DNA of 64,000 bases, taken from the NCBI RefSeq assembly GCF_042435035.1, contig NZ_JBHMQT010000013.1, forward strand, positions 47,648 through 111,647, read 5' to 3'. A model generated the notes under the pieces. That model made no database searches. It was not told the DNA's origin and saw only the letters and a program-made list of their open reading frames with translations. The first letter of the stretch is position 1. Every line of letters begins with the position of its first letter. Positions 53,560-60,780 of the stretch are shown piece by piece. Source of the DNA: Sphaerimonospora cavernae (GTDB taxonomy: Bacteria; Actinomycetota; Actinomycetes; Streptosporangiales; Streptosporangiaceae). A program made the translations under genes and the position numbers.

Positions 53560-54003
53560 GTGAACGTCCTGGAGAACACCCCGCTCGTCGCCTGCGTGGC
53601 ACTGCCCGCACTGCCGAAATCCGTGGCGACCGGCCGCGTGTACACGCGCGACACCCTGGAGAAATGGCACCTCGACCACATCGTCGAAGCCGCCGGGCTG
53701 ATCACCTCGGAGCTCGTCACCAACGCCGTCAAGGCGACGTACACCGGACTCGGCGACACCCCCGGCTACGTCGAGCTGTACGACAAGATGAAACCGATCT
53801 GCCTCTGCCTCTACCGGAACTCCTCCAGCACGGTCATCGAGGTATGGGACGAAAGCAGAACCCCGCCGCGCATGCGCGTCCCCGGCGACGACGAGGAAGG
53901 CGGCCGCGGCCTCTGGCTGGTCGGGACGTACGCCAAGGCGTGGGGCTTCCGCTGGCCCAGAACCGGCGGCAAGATCGTCTGGGCAGAGCTCGCGACACCC
54001 TGA
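53560..54003 (+). CDS. ATP-binding protein, RsbW-like (HATPase_c)
   Basis: A 147-residue protein with the GHKL fold: N box ITSELVTNAVKA, G1-type VWDESRTPP and G2-type EEGGRGLWLVGTY. Family members are anti-sigma factors or Ser/Thr kinases that regulate the stress response. Start GTG 53560, preceded by AGAGG at 5 bases; a longer reading from 53293 is low-complexity. It is divergent from the XRE-DUF5753/DUF397 pair, with which it is commonly found. Confidence 0.85.
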   Translation: MNVLENTPLVACVALPALPKSVATGRVYTRDTLEKWHLDHIVEAAGLITSELVTNAVKATYTGLGDTPGYVELYDKMKPICLCLYRNSSSTVIEVWDESRTPPRMRVPGDDEEGGRGLWLVGTYAKAWGFRWPRTGGKIVWAELATP

Positions 54004-54216
54004 CCTACATCTCTTGCCAGCCGCAGACCGCCTCACGGTACGCGGTACCGCGCCCGGCCGGGGGAGTGGCAGAACGAACTCCGGGAACCGCAGGCGATCC
54101 GCTCTGACCAACCCATCCGGGGAGAACCCCTGGGGTCACAGGAACAGCGCCCGTAAACGGTTGCCTGAAGCGACGAGTCCTCTCAGTGGTAACGTCCCTC
54201 AACCATCGGAGAGTTG

Positions 54217-54501
54217 ATGCTCCGTCGTCTCCTCGTGACGGGCGCGCTCGTCGCGTCCGCCCTCGCGCCTCTGACCATCTCGGTCACGCCGGTGAGCGCC
54301 GCCGTTCTGCCGTCAGCCGTCTCGTCGGTGTCGGCGAGTTGCTACAAGCGGGTGGGGAAGCACTGGGTGTGCATCACGCCGGGCGCGTTCTGCCCGAAGG
54401 CCGCGCACAAGCGGTACGGATACGTCAAGGTCACGAAGAAGCGGTACAAGTGCACGTACAAGCGAAGCGATCCGTACTGGCGCTGGAGGCGCGCCTACTG
54501 A
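54217..54501 (+). CDS. Small secreted basic protein with four cysteines
   Basis: A 94-residue protein with a signal peptide (RRLLVTGALVASALAPLTI, cleavage near residue 30) and a basic, Tyr/Lys/Arg-rich mature part: SCYKRVGKHWVCITPGAFCP and YKCTYKRSDPYWRWRRAY. The four Cys may pair. Start ATG 54217 after GGAGAG; a TTG one codon earlier is also in frame. No family recognised. It is probably exported and could bind the cell wall or DNA. Confidence 0.72.
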   Translation: MLRRLLVTGALVASALAPLTISVTPVSAAVLPSAVSSVSASCYKRVGKHWVCITPGAFCPKAAHKRYGYVKVTKKRYKCTYKRSDPYWRWRRAY

Positions 54502-54603
54502 CCGAGCTCAGGCGTCACTGCTCTTTGGATCGGGTGTTCCGCCGGGGCCGCGCCTGCCGTCTCGGCTCCACCCGTTGGCTTGGCCGTCCGGCCTGTCCGC
54601 CCG

Positions 54604-54798
54604 CTACCTGCTGTTCTCCGGACTCTGTCCTTTTCGGTCGAACTCCTCCTGCGAGACCACCGTCTCGCTCCACACGAGGACGCGGCCGGGCCGCAGCATC
54701 GCGAGGTCCGCGACCGTGAACTGCACAGAGGTGGTCGAGTGCGTGTTGTCGTTCGACCAGCCGTAGGCGCTATAGGTGATTGACGGATCCGGCGTCAG
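54604..54798 (-). CDS. Short coding-like frame downstream of DUF1963
   Basis: On the minus strand a 64-residue frame looks strongly protein-like: SITYSAYGWSNDNTHSTTS, VADLAMLRPGRVLVWSETVV and a polar end. It has no ATG, GTG or TTG at its beginning; the first candidate is a CTG at 54798 that overlaps the DUF1963 stop (CTGA). It may be a coupled gene with a rare start, or the 3' end of a gene whose start was lost. No family recognised. Confidence 0.4.
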   Translation of the reverse strand: MTPDPSITYSAYGWSNDNTHSTTSVQFTVADLAMLRPGRVLVWSETVVSQEEFDRKGQSPENSR

Positions 54799-55634
54799 TG
54801 CCCTTGGACGTAGAAGTGGACCTTGGAGAAGTCACGCGCGGCCAAATGGTCCTTGCGGATGCCCCAGATCAGGTACGCGCCGTCGCCCCAGGTCATCCTG
54901 GCTCTGGTGTCCTCGGCCACTTGCAGCAGCGTGACCCACTGGCACGCCTCTTCCTGGAAGGCCGGATCGCCGTAGCAGCCGGTGCCGGCGGCATGCGCTG
55001 CCACGGCCTCGATCGGGTCCTGGAGCGCGTCGGAGTACCCGCCCACCTGATGCGGCGGCCCAGAGTATCCCGCTTCTTCGTACATCGAAAGCTCATCGGC
55101 GAAGGTCTCGCCGGTGTCTTCGTCCTGCATATGGTCCCACACCGTCTCCTCGGCCTCCTGAAGGCTCCCGAAGACATCCACGAGAACGGGGTGGTTCCGC
55201 TCTGGCCGGCTCGGCTCGGTGACCGCGGCGAGCGGCAGCTCGGTGTACACCTCGGCGCGGTTGTCCGGTGCGGGCCGCTCGGCGACGGCGGTTCCATGCG
55301 GCACGTAGATCACTTGGGACCGCCTCAACTCGGCCTCGACGAAGAACAGCAGCATGCCGGTGTCGGGCAGGGCGATGTCCACCTCGTAGCGTGCCAGCTC
55401 ACTGCAGTCGAGCTCGGCCACGAACGACATCGGCCGGTTCCCGCTGGCGAGGGACGGCCACGCCATGTCGTCCGGCAGTTTCGCGACGCCCCCGAGCCGT
55501 CCGACCACGATCTCCCCGTCCTCGGCGGCGGAGAGCCGGATGGCGGGCCGTAACAGTCCGATCAGCCGCTCCGCGCTCTCCGCCGGCAATTGCTCTCGCA
55601 CGAACTCCGCGAAGTCACTCATCCAATCCGTCAT
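54795..55634 (-). CDS. DUF1963 (YwqG-like) protein
   Basis: A 279-residue protein with the DUF1963 layout: RPAIRLSAAEDGEIVVGRLGGVAKLPDDMAWPSLASG (family start near residue 28), MSFVAELDCSELARYEVDIALPDTGMLLFFVEAE (described by its ends), HQVGGYSDALQDPIE and WVTLLQVAEDTRARMTWGDGAYLIWGIRKDHLAARDFSKVHFYVQGH at the C-terminus. The fold is known, the function is not. ATG 55634 with AGGCAGG at 9 bases is used; ATG 55643 or 55622 are possible. Confidence 0.88.
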   Translation of the reverse strand: MTDWMSDFAEFVREQLPAESAERLIGLLRPAIRLSAAEDGEIVVGRLGGVAKLPDDMAWPSLASGNRPMSFVAELDCSELARYEVDIALPDTGMLLFFVEAELRRSQVIYVPHGTAVAERPAPDNRAEVYTELPLAAVTEPSRPERNHPVLVDVFGSLQEAEETVWDHMQDEDTGETFADELSMYEEAGYSGPPHQVGGYSDALQDPIEAVAAHAAGTGCYGDPAFQEEACQWVTLLQVAEDTRARMTWGDGAYLIWGIRKDHLAARDFSKVHFYVQGH

Positions 55635-55782
55635 GCCGCCCATCCTGCCTATCGGGTACGACAGATAGATCCGTCGCCGTTGAGCGATCGGTCGCTGACA
55701 GCGACGTTCATGTTCATGACCAATGGCACGCGACGGCTATGAAGTCCCCGAGAAGGTGAGCCTAGGGAGGCGAGCTCGATAT

Positions 55783-55806
55783 CAGACAGAAATTGCTTTC
55801 TGTCTG
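55783..55806. terminator. Hairpin at the 3' side of the HxlR pseudogene
   Basis: CAGACAGAAA (55783-55792) and TTTCTGTCTG (55797-55806) form a perfect 10-bp stem with loop TTGC, 5 bases beyond the HxlR stop on the minus strand. It is AT-richer than its surroundings. Confidence 0.65.
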
Positions 55807-55810
55807 GTAT

Positions 55811-56203
55811 TCATCTTTTCATCCGATTTGGTACACGCCGCTGCTCTACCTCCCGATCGTCGGAGGAAATCCGGCCGGTGTGTTCCACACCGAGGATGTT
55901 CTCCCGGCCCCACGTTCCCAGGAGCGCCGGCGCCTCGTTGAGCATGACGCCGAGCGAGGTCAGCGAATGCTCGACGCGCTTCGGCAACTCCTCCCGGTGC
56001 ACGATGCCGTCCACTTCAAGCTCTCGCAGGTGCGAGGCGAGCACCTTCTCGGTCACCCCGGCAGCAGCCGGCGCAGCTCACCGAACCGGCAGGGGCGCTC
56101 GTTGAACGCCCACAGGACGAGCGCCTTCCACTTGGCCGCCGATCACGACCATCACCGCGTCGATCCCGCAGACGTACGACCCCGGTCTCCGGCTGATCGC
56201 CAT
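55811..56203 (-). pseudogene. HxlR-family regulator with two compensating frameshifts
   Basis: Read on the minus strand from ATG 56203 the family sequence is CGIDAVMVVIGG, then after an extra C near 56133-56140 continues as KWKALVLWAFNERPCRFGELRRLLPG, and after a missing G near 56053-56060 as VTEKVLASHLRELEVDGIVHREEL and VEHSLTSLGVML. The three parts together give an almost complete HxlR protein of about 130 residues. The +1 and -1 changes cancel, but the middle third is out of frame, so the protein should be inactive. Its dyad operator (56242-56261) is intact. It stood divergent to a probable SDR gene, now also broken. Confidence 0.85.
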
Positions 56204-56241
56204 GCCCCACCCTTCTTTCTGCTCGCTTACCCCGGGGTGAC

Positions 56242-56261
56242 TACGCACCTCAAAGTGCGTA
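56242..56261. promoter_or_regulatory. HxlR-type operator dyad
   Basis: TACGCAC (56242-56248) and GTGCGTA (56255-56261) form a perfect 7-bp inverted repeat with a 6-base spacer, 39 bases upstream of both the HxlR pseudogene start and the ATG 56300. This is the typical place and form of an HxlR operator. Confidence 0.7.
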
Positions 56262-56299
56262 CTTGATCACTTAAGGGGGCGGCGACCAGGCTAGCCGGC

Positions 56300-56329
56300 A
56301 TGACTGACATCACCTCCGACAAAGCATGA
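56300..56329 (+). pseudogene. Start of a probable SDR oxidoreductase gene, cut after nine codons
   Basis: ATG 56300 opens MTDITSDKA and then stops (TGA at 56327). Short-chain dehydrogenases controlled by a divergent HxlR gene often begin MTDITSDKxALVTGANKGIG. The frame is cut exactly where the glycine-rich NAD motif should follow and is joined to a transposase-like fragment. The assignment rests on nine residues plus the HxlR context. Confidence 0.4.
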
Positions 56330-56598
56330 ACCGGCTGGTGAAGCTCGTGTACCGGAGCGGTTTCGGGTTCACCAACGTGACCAACCAGCAACGCCGGTCC
56401 CGCTACGCCGCCTCTCGTGGCATCCGGCCCGTCTGGCTGTCGCCGGCCGGGCTCCGGCAGACCGCCGGGCAGCGCGACCCCGCCGTGACACCCGCACCGA
56501 CACCTTTTCCGCTGGGCAGACGCCGTTCCGGCCACGAGGAACTTCCCCAAGCGGCCGACAGTCACACACAGTCACCACGACCCTGGTGCGCCCAGTAG
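56326..56598 (+). pseudogene. Transposase C-terminal fragment
   Basis: The first 35 codons, LVKLVYRSGFGFTNVTNQQ and RRSRYAASRGIRPVW, resemble the C-terminal end of DDE transposases of the ISL3-type group. The rest of the frame is low-complexity. There is no catalytic core. It directly follows the cut SDR start and was probably brought by the event that broke that gene. Confidence 0.4.
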
Positions 56599-56599
56599 C

Positions 56600-56613
56600 G
56601 ATGTGATCACATC
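56600..56613. promoter_or_regulatory. 14-bp perfect palindrome
   Basis: GATGTGATCACATC is fully self-complementary. Its core TGTGATCACA is like operators of several dimeric regulators. Just downstream, at 56641-56689, the plus strand encodes a C-terminal fragment KPEEILADLLAWEDAA that ends in TGA and matches nothing certain. The gap from 56614 to 56892 holds nothing else recognised. Confidence 0.4.
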
Positions 56614-56892
56614 TTCTGCTCGGCCGCGCAGAGCCCGAAACCCGAAGAAATCCTGGCCGACCTGCTGGCCTGGGAAGACGCCGCCTGACCGTCAGCTCAA
56701 AGAGCGAAAAACGAGTCTACTGGCCGCCATTGGCCTGCACAATCAACTCGAAAGCACCACCTCATCAGCGAAAACGACTTTGCGAAGCGCCCTGTCGCGC
56801 CCGTCCCAACTGCACCACGAAATTGTTTTGTCTCTCTGGTTTCTTTTTCGAGTTGCGGTATCGACTGTCCAGGTTTTCCTCGTTAGATTGAT

Positions 56893-56918
56893 CCAAGTGT
56901 TCGGTCTCGAACACTTGG
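56893..56918. promoter_or_regulatory. Hairpin in the 5' leader of the 115-residue secreted protein
   Basis: CCAAGTGTTCG (56893-56903) and CGAACACTTGG (56908-56918) form a perfect 11-bp stem with loop GTCT. The stem can be extended by AGATT/AATCT with a 3-base bulge. It ends 5 bases before GAGGAGG, the ribosome binding site of the gene at 56939. Either an operator or an RNA structure that controls translation is possible. Confidence 0.65.
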
Positions 56919-56938
56919 AATCTCGAGGAGGGTAAACC

Positions 56939-57286
56939 ATGAACCGATTACGCGCACTCGCTCTGGTGTCCGTTCCGGCAGCGTTACTGATCGTTGTGTC
57001 GACTTCGGCTTCCGCAGACACATCTACCCCGAAGACGTCGACAGGCACGAGCTCCACCTGTTATGTTCCGGCTCGCGATCAGGTCCTCACCGTTCAAGAG
57101 GGTATCGATCTCTACAACGCGTGCTCCGCAGTGAAAGGAGCCGCAGCCCCGGCGTGGCATTGGATGGGAAACTACGGGGACGTCTACGCCGTGGCTAATG
57201 CCGCCAATTCATGGGGGGCCGGGCCGGGGAAGCTTCTCACCCAGATCATGAACAACGGCCTTCTGGCCACATTCATGTACTACTGA
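56939..57286 (+). CDS. Small secreted protein
   Basis: A 115-residue protein with a signal peptide (LRALALVSVPAALLIVVSTSASA, cleavage near residue 26), a Thr/Ser linker and a mature domain with two Cys (TCYVPARDQVL and LYNACSAVKG), a WHWMGNYGDVYAVANAANSWG core and a hydrophobic end (LLTQIMNNGLLATFMYY). Start ATG 56939 follows GAGGAGGGTAAACC. No family recognised. Its base composition is lower in GC than its neighbours, a sign of a different origin. The leader hairpin suggests regulation. Confidence 0.75.
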   Translation: MNRLRALALVSVPAALLIVVSTSASADTSTPKTSTGTSSTCYVPARDQVLTVQEGIDLYNACSAVKGAAAPAWHWMGNYGDVYAVANAANSWGAGPGKLLTQIMNNGLLATFMYY

Positions 57287-57637
57287 GAAAGTGGCCGGAC
57301 GAGTAAATCACAAATCGTTCGGGTCGCAGAAATCACGAAGGGTTCCGGGATTTGTGGAACAGACCCCGGGGATCTGCGCAAAGTCCGGAAGCCGTTCGTA
57401 CGTGATGCCTGGACCGAGAGCTGGTGACGTTGAATAACTGAATCGATGTTCTGTGGTCGCGCTCGCGCGGGCCCTGCACGGTAACCCTGGGTGATGACCG
57501 GCTCGTGCTCCTCCGGGCATGCGACGCCCCGGATATCCGGTTTGATCACTTATCGGTCGCGGGCGGCACGTCGCGGAAAGAGCAACGGAGCACCAATAAG
57601 ACAGGGATTTCGGAAAATCTCGTCTGAAGGTGCTCCG
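57287..57637. other. Gap upstream of the ISAs1-type remnant
   Basis: No gene is supported. The right end holds an inverted repeat (annotated separately) that probably belongs to the insertion element. Plus-strand readings across the gap have no protein-like character. Confidence 0.4.
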
Positions 57638-57640
57638 TTG
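57583..57640. repeat. 12-bp inverted repeat at the 5' end of the ISAs1-type gene
   Basis: CAACGGAGCACC (57583-57594) and GGTGCTCCGTTG (57629-57640) are perfectly complementary with a 34-base spacer, and the right arm includes the TTG start of the transposase remnant. It may be part of the element's end or a hairpin that blocks its translation. Confidence 0.55.
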
Positions 57641-58105
57641 CCGATCAAGCCTGCCACCTCTCCCGTGCCGTCCGCACCGTCCGCGTCCTGCGCAATCACC
57701 AGCAGCCTGCTTTCGGTGGACTCCTCTCCCGCCGAGGTGGCGGTGGCGGTTCTGATCGGCCATGCCGCCATGCTTCGCTGTAGCGGCGAAGACAGCCTGC
57801 TGGCGGTGATCGCGGCCATCCCCGATCCGCGTGACAAGCGCGGGATCCGGCACTCGTTGCCGTCGATTTCGGGGTTGTGCACCTCGGCCGTGCTGTCAAG
57901 ATTCCTCACTCTGACCGAGATCACCGACTGAATCCGTTCCGCCCCGCAGTTGGTGTTGTTGCGCCTGGGCTGCCGCCGCGATCTGGGCACCGCCCGCCAC
58001 CGCGGAGCGGGTCTTCGCCAAGCTGGGCGCCCAGCACCTGGCCGATCGACTGGCCCGGGGACATCCGTGTCGGACACTGGATGAGATGGTGCTGTCACTG
58101 TCGTA
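57638..58105 (+). pseudogene. ISAs1-type transposase, broken N-terminal half
   Basis: From TTG 57638 the frame encodes LLAVIAAIPDPRDKRGIRHSLPSI and LTLTEITD, the typical N-terminal domain of ISAs1/H-repeat transposases. At 57929 TGA stands where the family has Trp (DWI), and beyond it IRSAPQLVLLRLGCRRDLGTA continues in the same frame. A frameshift then leads to ATAERVFAKLGAQHLADRLARGH, ending with TAG at 58105. The catalytic domain is missing, so this is a dead fragment with at least two lesions. Confidence 0.75.
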
Positions 58106-58291
58106 GATGACCGTGTTCTCCACGATGCGCGGTTTCGGAAGCGGCTTACCCAGCGGAACCTCGACCCGCACGGCCGGCCCAAGCACATGATCCTGCGGGC
58201 GCTCGAAACCATCCATGACGTCCGTTTCCCGGAGGCCGGCACCAGGTCAGCCCCGTCCTCAATGAGCAACTTTCGTGAGACAGAACAGTGG
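58099..58291 (+). pseudogene. Coding-like remnant of unknown origin
   Basis: A plus-strand frame without start reads VVDDRVLHDARFRKRLTQRN, LDPHGRPKHMILRALETIHD and VRFPEAGTRS, clearly protein-like, and then runs into the 3' end of the metallopeptidase gene on the other strand. No family was recognised. It lies directly after the ISAs1 remnant and is probably part of the same debris. Confidence 0.35.
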
Positions 58292-59200
58292 TCAGATGCT
58301 GCCGGAGAAGGTGTCGCAGCGGTCGGGCTCGCCGGTGCCGTAGCCCCGCTTGAACCACTTCACCCGTTGAGCCGCGGTGCCGTGGGTGAACTTCTCGGGT
58401 GAGACGCGGCCCCGGGCCATCTCCTGGATGTGGTCGTCTCCGATGGCCGCGGCGGCGTCGAGGGCCTGCCGGATGTCCTTGTCGGTGAAGGGCTTGGCGA
58501 AGAACCCGGTCTCCACGGCGTTGCTCGCCCAGACGCCGGCGTAGCAGTCCGCCTGCAGTTCCAGTCGGACGGAGCCGCTCGTGGCTCCCTTGCCGGTGCC
58601 CTTGTCGATGTCACCGAGAAGGTTCTGCACGTGGTGCCCGTACTCGTGGCCGATCACATACGCCTCTGTGAACGGGCCGCCCTGTGCGCCGAAGTCGGCG
58701 CGCAACTCCTCGAAGAAGGAGATGTCGAGATAGACGCGTTGGTCGGGCGGGCAGTAGAAGGGGCCGTCCGAGGAGTCGGCGGCACCGCATCCGGTCTTCA
58801 CCTTCCCGGTGAACAGCGTGGTCTTGGCGAGCTCGTAGCCGTCGATCTGGTGCTCCCAGTACTTCTGGAGGCTGTTCACGATGCCGACGATCCGGCATTT
58901 CTGCGACTTGCCGGCGTCCGCGCCGGTCTTGCACTCCGTGAGATCGGTGACCTGCTTCTTCGATCCCTGACTGTTCGAGCCTTGCTTGCCCTTCGCGGGC
59001 GGGGCGGGGTCGTCCCCCAGCAGGTCAGCCGGGCTGATGATGCCGAAGAGGAGGGCTACCACGAGCAGCACAACACCCGCCGCACCGCCCCCGAGCAGGA
59101 GCCCGCCGCCGCCCGAACCGCCGCCGGAGCCGCTCGAACCGCTCGAACCGATGTCCTCTACCTGCGAGGCGTCGAGCCGAGCCCGGTCATCGAAGTCCAT
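58292..59200 (-). CDS. Neutral zinc metallopeptidase (YpfJ-like)
   Basis: A 302-residue protein: an N-terminal cytosolic start MDFDDRARLDASQVEDIG, a Gly/Ser-rich stretch, one membrane span (GVVLLVVALLFGIISPADLL) and a peptidase domain with the HEYGHHVQ zinc motif and the distal Glu in RLELQADCYAGVWAS. Cys residues in ECKTG, KCRIV, GCGAAD and YCPPD suggest disulfides outside the cell. It matches the YpfJ/putative neutral zinc metallopeptidase family. The substrate is unknown. Start ATG 59200; longer starts give low-complexity residues. Confidence 0.92.
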   Translation of the reverse strand: MDFDDRARLDASQVEDIGSSGSSGSGGGSGGGGLLLGGGAAGVVLLVVALLFGIISPADLLGDDPAPPAKGKQGSNSQGSKKQVTDLTECKTGADAGKSQKCRIVGIVNSLQKYWEHQIDGYELAKTTLFTGKVKTGCGAADSSDGPFYCPPDQRVYLDISFFEELRADFGAQGGPFTEAYVIGHEYGHHVQNLLGDIDKGTGKGATSGSVRLELQADCYAGVWASNAVETGFFAKPFTDKDIRQALDAAAAIGDDHIQEMARGRVSPEKFTHGTAAQRVKWFKRGYGTGEPDRCDTFSGSI

Positions 59201-59399
59201 GCGCGAGGCCCTCCGATATGCGTAGTTTCGGGTGTGCGCGCATGATCGTAGCGGCCGGGCGCGGAATGCCCAGGGGCGGGCCATGGGCCACGGGCCGCTG
59301 CAGCCGTGGGTGTTCCGGCCCCCAGCCGCTCGGCCCATCGTCGGCCGGGCACCTTGAGCGGGTTGACGCCGCCCCACTCTGACCGGGAACAGCACAAGA

Positions 59400-59423
59400 G
59401 GGCCGGCCGATATCCACCGGCCC
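59400..59423 (-). terminator. Hairpin after the 54-residue RHH gene
   Basis: GGGCCGG (59400-59406) and CCGGCCC (59417-59423) form a 7-bp stem with a 10-base loop, 17 bases beyond the RHH stop on the minus strand. Confidence 0.5.
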
Positions 59424-59439
59424 CCACGCACAGCCTCGG

Positions 59440-59604
59440 CTACTCGTCGGGGTCGGCGATCTCCGCGCGGTCGGCCTCAGCCTGCCGTGCCAAGGCGGCG
59501 TTGACCACGGCCGACGCCGACCGGGCCCGACCGGCGGCCACCTCCGCGTTGGCGTACTCGAGCAGGTGCTCCTCGATCGTCACGCTGACCGGCTTCGTCG
59601 GCAT
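59440..59604 (-). CDS. 54-residue ribbon-helix-helix protein (antitoxin-like)
   Basis: A short protein that begins MPTKPVSVTIEEHLLEYANA: strand PVSVTI, first helix EEHLLEYANAEVA, then SASAVVNAALARQAEADR as second helix. This is the layout of CC2985/ParD-like RHH antitoxins or small repressors. No toxin gene follows on either side, so it may act alone as a regulator of the downstream direction or be an orphan antitoxin. No strong ribosome binding site is seen before ATG 59604. Confidence 0.65.
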   Translation of the reverse strand: MPTKPVSVTIEEHLLEYANAEVAAGRARSASAVVNAALARQAEADRAEIADPDE

Positions 59605-59703
59605 GCGATGGCTACGCGATTTTTCCCTGGTGTGCGTCCCCTCTTCCCGGTTCCGCCCAGCTCTGGCGGGACCGTACGAGACGGTACGGCCACAGCGCCA
59701 CGG

Positions 59704-60168
59704 TTAGAAGCCCGATGCACCGGCGGCGACGGTGACCGCTGCCGGGATCGGCACGACGGGCGGCCACGAATCCTGCGGGGGGACCTGGGCGGTCTGCTGG
59801 CCGCGCTTGATCTTGGTTACCTTCGCCGTGGCGAAGCGGAGGGAGGGGCCGACGTCGTCGACCTCGACTTCGTAGACGGTGCGCTTGTCGCTGGTGTCGG
59901 TCTCGTAGCTGCGCTGGCGCAGGCGTCCCTGGACGATGACGCGCGTGCCGCGCTGCAGGGTCTCGGCGGCGTGCTCACCGAGCTCGCGCCAGGCGTTGCA
60001 GGTCAGGAAGAGGGTTCCGCCGTCCTTCCACTCCCCCGTCTGGCGGTCGAGATACCGCTCGGTCGAGGCGACGCGGAACCGTACGACGGCCTGGCCGCTG
60101 TTGGTGAAACGGAACTGGGGGTCGTCGACGAGGTTGCCGACGATGGTGACGGTGGTCTCGTTGGCCAT
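59704..60168 (-). CDS. Single-stranded DNA-binding protein
   Basis: A 154-residue SSB. The OB fold is seen in TTVTIVGNLVDDPQFRFTNSG, VVRFRVASTERY, LFLTCNAWRELGEHAAETLQRGTRVIVQGRL and SYETDTSDKRTVYEVEVDDVG (segments given separately). The C-terminus is Pro/Val/Ala-rich and ends in GASGF instead of the usual acidic DDDIPF-type tip, so it should not recruit host proteins in the standard way. Plasmid-borne SSBs protect transferred single strands. ATG 60168 follows AGGAGGACATCTG. Confidence 0.93.
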   Translation of the reverse strand: MANETTVTIVGNLVDDPQFRFTNSGQAVVRFRVASTERYLDRQTGEWKDGGTLFLTCNAWRELGEHAAETLQRGTRVIVQGRLRQRSYETDTSDKRTVYEVEVDDVGPSLRFATAKVTKIKRGQQTAQVPPQDSWPPVVPIPAAVTVAAGASGF

Positions 60169-60216
60169 CAGATGTCCTCCTTGATTGTGATGATCGGGTG
60201 GGGATCGGGACGGAAG

Positions 60217-60240
60217 GCGCGGGGGCGACGGCCCCCGCGC
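60217..60240 (-). terminator. Perfect hairpin between the zinc-ribbon and ssb genes
   Basis: GCGCGGGGGC (60217-60226) and GCCCCCGCGC (60231-60240) form a 10-bp stem with loop GACG, 10 bases beyond the zinc-ribbon stop and upstream of ssb. It may attenuate read-through into ssb. Confidence 0.6.
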
Positions 60241-60250
60241 GCGGTGGTTT

Positions 60251-60433
60251 CTAGACCTTTCGGCCGGTCACGGTGGCCAGGCGGTGTGCCTCAACTGCCA
60301 CGGCGACGCAGTCCTGGCAGATCCAGGTCCGGTCGGCGCAGCGGAACAGCCGCTCGACCTGAGTCGTCTCGCCGCAGCGAGCGCAGCCGGTGAGGTCGGT
60401 GAGCTGGATGGGGAGGTCGAGGGTGAGGTTCAT
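60251..60433 (-). CDS. Small zinc-ribbon protein
   Basis: A 60-residue protein with two Cys pairs, TGCARCGETT and RTWICQDCVA, spaced as in a zinc ribbon, and a helical end (AVEAHRLATVTGRK). Start ATG 60433 follows GAAAGGAACAGGC. It lies upstream of ssb in the same direction. The role is unknown; DNA- or protein-binding is possible. Confidence 0.72.
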   Translation of the reverse strand: MNLTLDLPIQLTDLTGCARCGETTQVERLFRCADRTWICQDCVAVAVEAHRLATVTGRKV

Positions 60434-60780
60434 GCCTGTTCCTTTCGCCCGGGACCCCCTGCCGGGTGTCCGCGTCGTGTTCTGGTGAGGGAGGGGGCGC
60501 AGGCGGAAGGGAGGGAGGGCAACCGGGCGGCCCCGTACGGGCACGATGTTTTGCCGCGGTGAGTTCGATAGACGGGTGCGGGTGGAGCCGACTCCACGCG
60601 GCAAAAGATCGTGAACGTGCGGGGTGAGCGGAGCGAGAGCCCGGTTGCGCGGACGACCGTGCCTGCGAGACTGACCGGCCAGAACACGCAGCAGGGGCCT
60701 CGCCCGCGCTGGACGAACGGGCCGGGCATGAACCTCAGGACGGGCCCACTCCGAGGGAGCCCGTCCGGGACGCGCGAAGG
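60434..60780. other. Gap between DUF932 gene and zinc-ribbon gene
   Basis: No gene is supported in 347 bases. A hairpin near the DUF932 stop is annotated separately. The remaining part must hold the promoter of the zinc-ribbon/ssb genes if the hairpin ends transcription; no clear promoter was recognised. Confidence 0.4.
60738..60766 (-). terminator. Hairpin after the DUF932 gene
   Basis: GGACGGGC (60738-60745) and GCCCGTCC (60759-60766) form an 8-bp stem with a 13-base loop that can fold further, 15 bases beyond the DUF932 stop on the minus strand. Confidence 0.6.
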
